NCBI RefSeq assembly: GCF_900100925.1
Contig: NZ_FNKO01000002.1
Location: forward strand, 1,798,001-1,862,000
Source of the DNA: Actinopolyspora saharensis
GTDB lineage: Bacteria; Actinomycetota; Actinomycetes; Mycobacteriales; Pseudonocardiaceae
Reading direction: 5' to 3'
Length of the DNA stretch: 64,000 nucleotides
The notes under the pieces were generated by a model. That model had not been told where the DNA came from, ran no database searches, and saw only the letters and a list, made by a program, of their open reading frames with translations. The first letter of the stretch is position 1. Each line of letters starts with the position of its first letter. Positions 33,653 to 40,741 of this stretch are shown in pieces. The translations under genes and the position numbers were made by a program.

Positions 33653-33682
33653 AGACCAATATACATCGGACTATATTGGTCT
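33653..33682. promoter_or_regulatory. Perfect 11-bp inverted repeat: probable GntR operator/AICE master switch
   Basis: AGACCAATATA and TATATTGGTCT flank an 8-bp spacer in the 123-bp divergent region between the transfer operon and the GntR gene. Half-site centres are 19 bp apart, about two helical turns. It is strikingly AT-rich for this genome and overlaps the likely promoters. Confidence 0.78.
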
Positions 33683-33743
33683 TCAAGGGGGTGTGCCCCA
33701 ATGAGCTATGTCGGTGTGGGTCGCCTTGGTTAGACTGTTTGCC

Positions 33744-34082
33744 ATGGAGCAGGAAACCCCAGGGCTTGCCGCGTATCAGCGTGTCGCCGAGACCATCAAG
33801 CGCGAGATCCGCTCAGGTGCGTTGAGTCCTGGCGACCGCCTTCCCAGCAACCGCGGAGTCGCCGAGAAGTACGAGGTGGCACTCGGGACCGCGCAGAAGG
33901 CGTTGAGCGCCCTGGAGGAAGACGGTTGGATCACGACAACCCCCTCCGTGGGCACGTTCGTGAACTCGGTCCCTGCCGAACCCGCACAGAAGAGTGAGGA
34001 CCTCGCTTCGGCCGTCGCCGAACTACGCGCCACCGTCGCGGACCTGTCCGCCCGCCTGGACGCTCTCGAGCAGCAGCGGTAA
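33744..34082 (+). CDS. GntR-family repressor of the AICE (KorSA/TraR-like)
   Basis: From ATG 33744 the product has 112 residues. It has an N-terminal GntR winged helix (AYQRVAETIKREIRSGALSPGDRLPSNRGVAEKYEVALGTAQKALSAL, in the FadR/YtrA style) with no large ligand domain. A C-terminal coiled coil replaces it (SAVAELRATVADLSARLDALEQQ), probably for dimerisation. Such short GntR proteins silence the transfer genes of pSAM2-like elements. It probably binds the inverted repeat in its own upstream region, repressing both itself and the leftward operon. An earlier in-frame start at 33708 lacks a ribosome-binding site. Confidence 0.88.
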   Translation: MEQETPGLAAYQRVAETIKREIRSGALSPGDRLPSNRGVAEKYEVALGTAQKALSALEEDGWITTTPSVGTFVNSVPAEPAQKSEDLASAVAELRATVADLSARLDALEQQR

Positions 34083-34268
34083 GCCCGCTCCCGAAGGTCG
34101 TTCCATCGCGCTGTCATGGTTCAAGATTGCGATATGAACCGCCCGTTGGGTACTGGCCCGCACCCACCCCTCCGCTGAACTTCTGCCGAATCCGAGCTGC
34201 TGAACTTTCCCTGAACTTCGGTGCAGCACAGCTTCAGTCAGCCCACGTGGAGTGGGAAGGTGGCCGGT

Positions 34269-35045
34269 ATGGAACTGAACGGCACTCCCGCCACGCTTGA
34301 CCAGATCAAGACCCTTGCGTTGACGAACTACGGGCACTTCACATCGATGCTGGTCGAAAGCGGCAAGGTGCGCGGTCTGTCGCTCCACCTGCAACGCCTG
34401 GCACATGACTGCCGGCATTTGTTCAACACCGAGCTCGACACCGACCGAGTGCGCGCCTACGTCCGAAACGTGCTCACCGGAGACGAGCGAACCGTGGCGC
34501 GAGTGACCGTCTTCGATCCCGCCCTCAACCTGGGAACGATCGGTTCCGAGGCCGATCCTCACGTGCTCGTGACCGCCCGCGAAGCCAGCCGCGGAGAACC
34601 GAGCCCTTGGCGGTTGCAAGCAGCGTCGTACTCCCGCGAGGAACCGAAGGTGAAGCACGTCGGGCTCTACGGCGCGATGCGACACCGGCGGACCGCACAG
34701 CGCGAAGGTTTCGACGATGTGCTGTTCCTCAACCCGAACGGGACGATCTCCGAAATCGCGACGTCGAATATCGGGTTCATCCGCGATGGGCAGACCATCT
34801 GGCCACGCTCCGAGATGCTCCCCGGAACCACCATGCGTCTGATCAACCAGGCCCTCGACCAGCCCATCACTACCGAGCCCGTGACCCTCGCCGACCTCGA
34901 GAGTATGGAAGCCGCCTTCGCGACCAACGCGGCCACCGGTGTTCGGCCGATAGCGTCGATCGAAGGCGTCGAGTGGAACACCGACCACAAGGCGATTCAC
35001 GAGCTCCGCGAACTTTACGCCGATATCCCACCTGAACAGGTGTGA
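34269..35045 (+). CDS. Class IV aminotransferase-like protein (AICE cargo)
   Basis: From ATG 34269 (GGAAGG eight nt upstream) this 258-residue protein has the PLP fold-type IV pattern. It has TNYGHFTSMLVESGKVRGL at the N-terminus, a candidate Schiff-base lysine in EEPKVKHVGLYGAMRHRR, SEIATSNIGFIRDGQTIWP and the closing ATNAATGVRPIASIEG. It differs from the chromosomal pabC-like protein at 2646 and resembles actinobacterial proteins annotated as aminotransferase class IV of unknown substrate. It is 51 bp upstream of the HTH-SUMF1 gene on the same strand, so the two probably form a cargo operon. Confidence 0.8.
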   Translation: MELNGTPATLDQIKTLALTNYGHFTSMLVESGKVRGLSLHLQRLAHDCRHLFNTELDTDRVRAYVRNVLTGDERTVARVTVFDPALNLGTIGSEADPHVLVTAREASRGEPSPWRLQAASYSREEPKVKHVGLYGAMRHRRTAQREGFDDVLFLNPNGTISEIATSNIGFIRDGQTIWPRSEMLPGTTMRLINQALDQPITTEPVTLADLESMEAAFATNAATGVRPIASIEGVEWNTDHKAIHELRELYADIPPEQV

Positions 35046-35096
35046 AGCGAGCGCTGGGGCCGTTAGTCTCCCCTGTGGAACAACGGCACAGGGGAG

Positions 35097-36035
35097 ATGC
35101 GGCAATTGGCGACAGTTCAGCAGTGGACGGGAATCGAGGTCCGCGCGCTACGTAACGCCATGCGGATGAGCCTTCGGGAGTTCGCCGCTCATCTCGGCGT
35201 CAGCGAGCGCATGATCTCGAAGTGGGAAGCAGCCGGGGACAACGTCACCCCGCGGCCAGTGAACCAAGCAGCGCTGGATACGTGTCTGCAGCGCAGCGAC
35301 TCCGACACGCAAGCCCGGTTCAAGTACCTCACCGACGGACGCGTGGTCGGTGGCTCCTCCGAAACGACCGAGCTGATCGGCAGCACCCAGGTGCGTCACC
35401 CGAGCGACGGCAGCCTGATGGTCAAGGTTGACGCGAGCGTGTTCCTCTCCGGACCGAGCAACGAGCCGGTCTGGGTTCCGGCCTACTACATCGACGTGCA
35501 CCCGGTCAGCAATGCCGAATACGCGCGGTTCACCGCAGCGACCGGACACAAGCCGCCGGAGCACTGGCCGGAGGAGCAGTATCCGGCCGAACTCGCCAAC
35601 CATCCCGTGGTGTTCGTGACTTGGAAGGATGCCACCGCCTACGCACATTGGGCCGGCAAGGAACTTCCGACAGCACAGCAGTGGGAGAAAGCAGCCCGTG
35701 GAACCCGCGGCATGGTCTACCCGTGGGGCGATCAGCCGACCCCGGCCAAGTGCAACGTGCGGGAAAGCGGCATAGGAGCCACCACACCCGTCGACCAATA
35801 CCAGAGCGGTGTGAGCCCGTACGGCGCCTACGACATGTGCGGCAACGTGTGGGAGTGGTTCTCCACAGCATCCCGACCAGGTCGCCGAGAACTCCGCGGT
35901 GGAGCATGGACGAGTCCGTTCGATCGCGCCACACCGTCTTCGTTCAACGACGCAGCCGAGACGATGTGCGACGACGACACAGGATTCCGGTGCGCTGTGT
36001 CAGCCGACGCGATGGAACGTCTACTGAACAAGTGA
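35097..36035 (+). CDS. HTH-SUMF1 (formylglycine-generating-enzyme-like) fusion protein
   Basis: This 312-residue protein has an N-terminal XRE-type HTH (residues about 13-60: IEVRALRNAMRMSLREFAAHL, then SERMISKWEAAG). It is fused to a SUMF1/FGE-sulfatase fold (about 106-305: VPAYYIDVHPVSNAEYARF, PVVFVTWKDATAYAHWAGKELPT, YPWGD, GAYDMCGNVWEW, ELRGGAW, TGFRCA). Two late cysteines are at 291 and 299, spaced 8 rather than the 5 of true formylglycine-generating enzymes, so that activity is doubtful. The ATG is very close to its AGGGGAG; a TTG three codons on is an alternative. The fusion suggests a DNA-binding sensor using the SUMF1 fold to bind a ligand (inference). Confidence 0.82.
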   Translation: MRQLATVQQWTGIEVRALRNAMRMSLREFAAHLGVSERMISKWEAAGDNVTPRPVNQAALDTCLQRSDSDTQARFKYLTDGRVVGGSSETTELIGSTQVRHPSDGSLMVKVDASVFLSGPSNEPVWVPAYYIDVHPVSNAEYARFTAATGHKPPEHWPEEQYPAELANHPVVFVTWKDATAYAHWAGKELPTAQQWEKAARGTRGMVYPWGDQPTPAKCNVRESGIGATTPVDQYQSGVSPYGAYDMCGNVWEWFSTASRPGRRELRGGAWTSPFDRATPSSFNDAAETMCDDDTGFRCAVSADAMERLLNK

Positions 36036-36490
36036 CCGAGCCGAGCCACGCGCGCAGTCCCAGCGTGCGTGTGTTTAGAGTTTCTTTTCTTCATCAAGGG
36101 CGGCCCCTGCCGGGGCCGCCTGCCTGCTTGCCCGGTGCGTCCGGGGAGAGCCGCCCGCCCGCTTGTCTGTGCGGTCGGCCAAGCCAGGCGCCGGGCATGC
36201 GGCTGGCGCCGGTCCCGGCGCCGGCGGCCGACCGCCAAGCGGTGGGCGGGCGGCTTCCCGGACGCGGAGCGGAAGGCAGGCGGCCCGAGACCACGGCAGG
36301 AGCCGCCGAGGAGCACTCGCCCGCACGTCCACCGAAGGGCCGGGCACTGTGGTCGGTCGAGCAGCAGTGACGAAGCAGGTGTGGTCCCGCTGCGGACGCC
36401 CTCACCCAGCCACTTCCTACGGGCAACCCACAGCGCCTGCTGTGTAGCCACTCACCCGGTTGGGCTCATTTGGTGGTCAGATCATGGTGC
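36036..36490. other. 455-bp structured GC-rich gap in AICE
   Basis: There is no convincing gene between the convergent HTH-SUMF1 and repeat-protein genes. From about 36095 to 36372 the stretch is extremely GC-rich and rich in self-complementary runs. One example is GGCGGCCCC-TGCC-GGGGCCGCC (36099-36120, perfect 9-bp stem). Others are GGCGCCGG/CCGGCGCC-type runs near 36205-36235. It may hold a bidirectional terminator or a cis-acting DNA locus such as a single-strand origin or transfer site. Confidence 0.45.
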
Positions 36491-38794
36491 TCAGTTGTTT
36501 CTGCGGACGAGACCGGTGTATCCGGCCACGAACAGGGTGGCGAAGGCCCAGCCGAAGATAGTGAGCAGGTACTTGCCGAGGTAGAGGGTCTGGCCCCAGC
36601 CGGTCGTGGTGGCGATCTCGCAGCGTTTCCCGCCGCCGGTTTTCAGCAGCGGAACGGCGGTGTCGATGCCGAGCCCGATGCTTTCAGCCACCGAGCACGG
36701 CCCGGTGTTGGGATGGGCCCGCACGGCCAGGCCGAGCGCTCCGGCCAGCAGCACCAGCCCCACGGTGGTCGCGCAGAGTCCGGCCAGGTAGCCCAGGGCG
36801 CGGAAGGGGCGGTGCCCGTAGCCGATGAAGGCCCCGCTGAGCCGATGCAGCAGCCTGCGGAACCAGCCCCCAAGATCCCCGCGACGGCGCAGGTCGCGCT
36901 GCTGGGCGATGAGGATCTCGCGGGCCTCCCGGTCGTGCCCGGCCTCCCGGTAGACACTGGCCAACTGCTGATACGGCTGCGCCGCATACTCCACGGTGTG
37001 TACCCGCAACATCTGTAGCCGCTGGCTGCACGTCGCGCGCCGTGGCATGAACGGATACCGCAGCCCGTCTACGTCCAGATACAGCGACTGATCAGTCTCC
37101 GTAAGTGACTCCTCGAGCGCCAAGACCACATCGCAGGAAATCTGGGCACTCTGCAGGTCCAACACCAACCCGTCCTGCCCGGTGTTGCTCACCTTGTCCA
37201 GTCGTGTGAACAAGTCTCCGGTGATGCTGGTGCCGGGCAGGCGCAGCGTGCCGATCTGGCTGTCGGAACTGGCAGTGAACTCCTCACCGAGAAGTAGGCT
37301 TTCGCCGAGGGTGAGGTTGTCGGCGATCAGGGCGGGCCCATTGGTAGCGGTCAACTCTGCCCCCTGCAGGCTGAGTTGCCCGGTGATGCTGGCCCCGAGT
37401 AGCCGCAGCGTGCCGTGATCGCTGTCAGAACTGGCGGTGAATCCTTCGCCGAGGAACAGGTTGGTGCCGGTGGTGAGGTTGTCGGCATATAGGGCGGGCC
37501 CATTGGTAGCGGTCAACTCTGCCCCCTGCAGGCTGAGTTGCCCGGTGATGCTGGCCCCGAGTAGCCGCAGCGTGCCGCGATCGCTGTCAGAACTGGCGGT
37601 GAATCCCTCGTCGAGGAACAGACTGTTGCCGACAGTGAGGTTGCTGGCGATCAGGGCGGGCCCATTGGTGGCGGTCAGCCGCGCCCCGCGCAAGGCGAGT
37701 TGCCCGGTGATATTGGCTGCTAGTAGTCGCAGCGTGCCGTGATCGCTGTCAGAACTGGCGGTGAATCCTTCGCCGAGGAACAGGTTGGTGCCGGTGGTGA
37801 GGTTGTCGGCATATAGGGCGGGCCCATTGGTAGCGGTCAACTCTGCCCCCTGCAGGCTGAGTTGCCCGGTGATGCTGGCCCCGAGCAGCCGTAGTGTGCC
37901 GTCGTCACTATCAGAGCTGGCGGTGAATCCCTCGTCGAGGAACAGACTGTTGCCAACAGTGAGGTTGTCGGCGATCAGGGCGGGCCCGTTGGTGGCGGTC
38001 AGCCGCGCCCCGCGCAAGGCGAGTTGCCCGGTGATGCTGGCCCCGAGTAGTCGCAGCGTGCCGCGATCGCTGTCAGAACTGGCGGTAAGCCCCTCGTTGA
38101 GGAACAGACTGTTGCCAACAGTGAGGTTGCTGGCGACCAGGGCGGGCCCATTGGTAGCGGTCAACTCTGCCCCCTTCAGGCTGAGTTGCCCGGTGATGCT
38201 GGCCCCGAGCAGCCGTAGTGTGCCGTCGTCACTATCAGAGCTGGCGGTGAATCCCTCATTGAGAAGGAAATCACCACCGATGATGGATCCTTCTACGTTC
38301 AGGGGAGGTTTTCCAGCTGTAGCTAGTTCAGCGCTGTTGAGGTTGAGGTCGCCGGTGATGTTGGTATCTACCAGACTCAGCCGTTCGCAACGAACTCCCT
38401 GAAGGCGGATGTCGTGTTCGCAGACGAGGTCGTCAGCGTCCAAGTAAGGAAACCGACTCCGGGACAGATCCAGATGTGGAAGATGGGCCCGCGTCGCCTT
38501 GATACCCTTGTCGAACTCGCACTGATGCAGCATCAACGGCGCGGCGGCCCGTACATCGGTGAGGTCCAGTTCTCCGGTGATGTGCGCGCCCTGCAGTCGC
38601 ACTCCCCGCGGGTCGATATTCTCGGCATCCGAGCCGAACAGCAGCTGGCGAATCGCGGTTGCCGTGATCCCGCGGTCGGTCTCGTCGCTAACGTCGAGCA
38701 GTTCACCCGTCCGTGCGGATTGGGACAACCGATCTTCCAGCGATACCGCATCAGAGGCCATGCCAAGATCATAATTAGCTAGCCCCCGTATCAA
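36491..38794 (-). CDS. Membrane-anchored protein with nearly identical 54-residue repeats
   Basis: This 767-residue protein, likely from TTG 38794 (GAGGTGAT upstream) or ATG 38761, has three parts. The N-terminal region (about 1-170) has looser beta-helix-like turns (ITGELDLTDV, GDLNLNSAEL). Seven consecutive units of 54 residues follow, on the plan TNGPALxADNLTVGNSLFL-(D/G)EGFTASSDSD-xGTLRLLGASITGQLSLQGAELTA, predicting a right-handed beta-solenoid. The C-terminal domain has two membrane helices (ALGYLAGLCATTVGLVLLAG and LLTIFGWAFATLFVAGYTGL) with an extracellular cysteine pair between (GPCSVAES, KRCEIAT). It resembles actinobacterial pentapeptide-like 'membrane-associated oxidoreductase' proteins. 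Function is unknown; it is AICE cargo. Confidence 0.82.
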   Translation of the reverse strand: MIRGLANYDLGMASDAVSLEDRLSQSARTGELLDVSDETDRGITATAIRQLLFGSDAENIDPRGVRLQGAHITGELDLTDVRAAAPLMLHQCEFDKGIKATRAHLPHLDLSRSRFPYLDADDLVCEHDIRLQGVRCERLSLVDTNITGDLNLNSAELATAGKPPLNVEGSIIGGDFLLNEGFTASSDSDDGTLRLLGASITGQLSLKGAELTATNGPALVASNLTVGNSLFLNEGLTASSDSDRGTLRLLGASITGQLALRGARLTATNGPALIADNLTVGNSLFLDEGFTASSDSDDGTLRLLGASITGQLSLQGAELTATNGPALYADNLTTGTNLFLGEGFTASSDSDHGTLRLLAANITGQLALRGARLTATNGPALIASNLTVGNSLFLDEGFTASSDSDRGTLRLLGASITGQLSLQGAELTATNGPALYADNLTTGTNLFLGEGFTASSDSDHGTLRLLGASITGQLSLQGAELTATNGPALIADNLTLGESLLLGEEFTASSDSQIGTLRLPGTSITGDLFTRLDKVSNTGQDGLVLDLQSAQISCDVVLALEESLTETDQSLYLDVDGLRYPFMPRRATCSQRLQMLRVHTVEYAAQPYQQLASVYREAGHDREAREILIAQQRDLRRRGDLGGWFRRLLHRLSGAFIGYGHRPFRALGYLAGLCATTVGLVLLAGALGLAVRAHPNTGPCSVAESIGLGIDTAVPLLKTGGGKRCEIATTTGWGQTLYLGKYLLTIFGWAFATLFVAGYTGLVRRNN
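37184..38155. repeat. Six 162-bp tandem repeats inside the beta-solenoid gene
   Basis: The unit boundary GGCGGGCCC recurs at exact 162-bp steps (37331, 37493, 37655, 37817, 37979, 38141). Units differ at few positions and fall into about three sub-types that recur in a mosaic order. That indicates recent duplication or gene conversion, in frame (54 codons). Confidence 0.9.
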
Positions 38795-38816
38795 GGGCTG
38801 ATCACCTCAAACAGCT

Positions 38817-38842
38817 ACAGCCACACTTTTCCCACACAAAAC
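38817..38842 (+). repeat. Putative integrase arm-binding site, right
   Basis: This is a 25/26 match to 25936-25961, in the same orientation, 117 bp before the attR core. The surrounding 38795-38958 carries no gene and is the right arm of attP. Confidence 0.7.
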
Positions 38843-38958
38843 GACGACAGAGGACGAGTACAGACCAGCCACAGTGGTCAGTGTGGTGTTAGCATCGGAC
38901 CAGGTGACAGCGGATGTCGGCACCCACCGGCAAACGACGGCAGGAACCGACCCGCTAC

Positions 38959-38999
38959 TCCACGGGTTCAGGGTTCGAGTCCCTGGCGGCCCACCGAAA
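38959..38999 (+). repeat. attR: 41-bp att core, right end
   Basis: This is identical to 25856-25896. It contains only the 3' half of tRNA-Lys, with no tRNA 5' half before it. The sequence after it again resembles the integrase-proximal flank of attL (CCAAGATCAC, CACTTT, CACAAAACT). Confidence 0.95.
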
Positions 39000-39071
39000 C
39001 TCCTGGTCAGCGAGATTCACTGGTAATCGACCAAGATCACGAGTGCACTTTAGGTGCACAAAACTCGTGAA

Positions 39072-39335
39072 CTAGTTATCGATGGCCCGTTCCAGCGCAT
39101 CAGCCGCACCACCGCTGCCAGCCTTACGACCCAGGTACACATCCTGAGTCATCAACGGCCGCGAGTGCCCCAGCTGGTCGGCGATGTGACGAGCACTCAA
39201 GCCCGCCTCGTCCAGCGTCGTGGCGTTCTCGGCTGCTTCCGCTTCGGCGTTCTCGGCCTCTTCCGCGGCGACCTCGGCACGGATCGCGGCATGTCTGGTA
39301 CGGCGGTTCGCCCGGTCGTCCTCGGTTTTCGTCAT
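39072..39335 (-). pseudogene. Integrase C-terminal remnant fused to a small protein N-terminus
   Basis: This 87-residue ORF's C-terminal half is a clear tyrosine-integrase tail: LDEAGLSARHIADQLGHSRP with the H box and TQDVYLGRK with the catalytic tyrosine. It ends ALERAIDN, close to the AICE integrase tail. The N-terminal half (TKTEDDRANRRTRHAAIRAE, then alanine/glutamate-rich) is unrelated and looks like a small antitoxin-type helix. The join reflects a deletion that removed most of an older integrase beside this att site. It overlaps the upstream ORF as ATGA. Confidence 0.8.
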
Positions 39336-39610
39336 GTTCCGGCCTCCTTGCTCTCCAGATGGTCGCGCAGGTCGGCCCCGCGCGTTTTCCAGGCCGTGAC
39401 CCCGGAGAAGTCCGCGGGGTCAACGATGACGGTGATTACGAACTCGGCGCTCGCGGAGTAACCGATGATCCGGATGTAGCTCGCTCGGCTTTTCGGGTCA
39501 GGATCACGCAGCACCCGGTGTGAGTCCGCAGCCGCATTGCCAGGATGTCCGGCTGTCCACCGGGGCCGGTGTGGAGATCGCGATGTCGCGGGAGCGGGCG
39601 AGGGAGACAC
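39332..39610 (-). CDS. Hypothetical protein, possible toxin remnant
   Basis: Only the C-terminal about 52 residues look protein-like: DPDPKSRASYIRIIGYSASA, then EFVITVIVDPADFSGVTAWKT. This has the compact beta pattern of small BrnT/HigB-like toxins. The N-terminal part is low complexity, suggesting a truncated 5' end. The 4-bp overlap with the following small gene is typical of toxin-antitoxin pairs. I read it as a decayed module of the older element; the assignment is tentative. Confidence 0.5.
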   Translation of the reverse strand: MSPSPAPATSRSPHRPRWTAGHPGNAAADSHRVLRDPDPKSRASYIRIIGYSASAEFVITVIVDPADFSGVTAWKTRGADLRDHLESKEAGT

Positions 39611-39631
39611 TCAGCCCCTGAGTGCGCAGCT

Positions 39632-39900
39632 GGGGATTCAGCCCTCGGGCGACGAGACGGACAGCAGGCTCGCGCTGCCCGACGACCATCCGTTGTGGGC
39701 GCAGCACGCGCTCCGTGAACGGGGGAACGACTACCTGGGGTGGAACGAACACGGGGACATTTCCGTGGCCGAGGCTTTCTACCACCCAGTCGCGGCGGCA
39801 AGGCGAAAGTGCTCCTGGACCTGCTGATCGCCCACCCGGTGCAGCGCGTCCCCACGGGAGCGTTCGCGGTGGCCCCCGGCCTTCCCAGCGGAGGACCACC
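39632..39900 (+). pseudogene. Degenerate, apparently frameshifted coding remnant
   Basis: One frame reads QLGIQPSGDETDSRLALPDD then LRERGNDYLGWNEHGDISVA up to about 39800. An adjacent frame continues KVLLDLLIAHPVQRVPTGAFAV to about 39890. Together they look like one protein broken by a frameshift near 39790. The family is not recognised. It lies between the element scar and the SDR gene. The rest of this 337-bp gap holds only the terminator at 39916. Confidence 0.4.
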
Positions 39901-39915
39901 GCTCGACCCCGGGAA

Positions 39916-39941
39916 GGCCCGGCCCGGCGACGGGCCGGGCC
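39916..39941 (-). terminator. Hairpin terminator after SDR gene
   Basis: GGCCCGGCCC and GGGCCGGGCC form a perfect 10-bp stem with a 6-nt loop, 7 bp past the SDR stop. Confidence 0.8.
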
Positions 39942-39947
39942 ATTAGC

Positions 39948-40664
39948 TCACCACGGCACGGACGTCCCGTCCCAGGAGAAGAACTGGCCGCTGGGGCCGT
40001 CGTCGTCCAGCAGCGCCAGCCGGACCGCCTGCTCGGCGGCCTCGCCCGGGTCTCCGCCGTCGCGCGCAGCCCTGGCGTTGAGCTCGGTGGCCCGCAGCCC
40101 GGGGGCGAGCGCGTTCACCTTGAAGCCCTCCCCGGCGAGGCTCTGCGCGTGGAGAACGGTCAGCGCGTTGAGCGCTGCCTTCGACGAGCGGTAGGCGGCG
40201 GCACCACCTCCTCCGGTCGCGAACTGGGGGTTGATGTCCGTGCTCCACGTCAGCGACCCGGTGCCGCTGGAGACGTTGACCACGCGCGGGTGCTCCGAGC
40301 GCCGCAGCGCTGGGAGGAAGGCGTTGGTGACCTCCAGCGCGCCGAACACGTTGGTCTCGTAGACGCGCCGGAACTCCTCCGCCCCGGACTCGGGGGCCTC
40401 CGCGAAGGAGTCCGAGATCCCGGCGTTGTTGACCAGGACGTCCAGCGTGCCCACCGCGCCGGCGGCTTCGGCGATGCTGGCGGAGTCGGTGACGTCCAGC
40501 CGCACGAGCCGGGCGTCACCGCCGAGCTCCTCGACGGTTCGGCGGCCGCGCTCCTCGTCGCGGGAACCGAGGTGGACCGTCATCCCGGTGGAGAGCAGCT
40601 GCCTGGCGATTTCCTTGCCGATACCCTTGTTGGCGCCGGTGACCAGAGCTGTCGAATGCCTCAT
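39948..40664 (-). CDS. Short-chain dehydrogenase/reductase (carbonyl-reductase-like)
   Basis: From ATG 40664 (RHSTALVTGANKGIGKEIAR) the product has 238 residues. It has the NAD(P) motif TGxxxGIG (TGANKGIG), NNAGIS, catalytic serine in NVSSGTGSLTW and YRSSKAALN (YxxxK). The TGANKGIG form and overall length are typical of carbonyl-reductase-like SDRs that use NADPH. The substrate is unknown. It is divergent from an XRE regulator 77 bp away. Such SDR/MmyB-type regulator pairs are common in actinobacteria, so the regulator probably controls it. Confidence 0.88.
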   Translation of the reverse strand: MRHSTALVTGANKGIGKEIARQLLSTGMTVHLGSRDEERGRRTVEELGGDARLVRLDVTDSASIAEAAGAVGTLDVLVNNAGISDSFAEAPESGAEEFRRVYETNVFGALEVTNAFLPALRRSEHPRVVNVSSGTGSLTWSTDINPQFATGGGGAAAYRSSKAALNALTVLHAQSLAGEGFKVNALAPGLRATELNARAARDGGDPGEAAEQAVRLALLDDDGPSGQFFSWDGTSVPW

Positions 40665-40741
40665 GCCTCCGACGGTTCCAGCCGACCCCCGGCTCAACCA
40701 GGGACGAACGATCCCCCCCGTGAGTGTGGTCAGGAGGCGAC

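Larger units (their letters stand above)
25856..38999. mobile_element. Actinomycete integrative and conjugative element (AICE) in tRNA-Lys
   Basis: This 13.1-kb element is bounded by 41-bp identical direct repeats. Its module order is standard for AICEs: tyrosine integrase next to attL, AlpA-like excisionase, rolling-circle Rep, DUF2637 (Spd-like) membrane protein, FtsK/SpoIIIE transfer ATPase, several small genes and a divergent GntR repressor. Cargo sits at the attR side: a class-IV aminotransferase-like gene, an HTH-SUMF1 gene and a 54-residue-repeat membrane protein. All core genes appear intact, so excision, replication and conjugal transfer of double-stranded DNA by a single FtsK-like protein are plausible. 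Confidence 0.93.

Noticed and set aside
34269..36035. Diversity-generating retroelement target (SUMF1 fold)
   Set aside because: No reverse transcriptase or template repeat is present in the window.
35097..36035. True formylglycine-generating enzyme with a sulfatase partner
   Set aside because: Cysteine spacing differs from the active-site pair and no sulfatase gene is nearby.
37182..38402. Plus-strand repetitive ORFs and a possible CRISPR-like array
   Set aside because: The 162-bp periodicity is in-frame coding repeats of the minus-strand protein; there are no short identical repeats with unique spacers.
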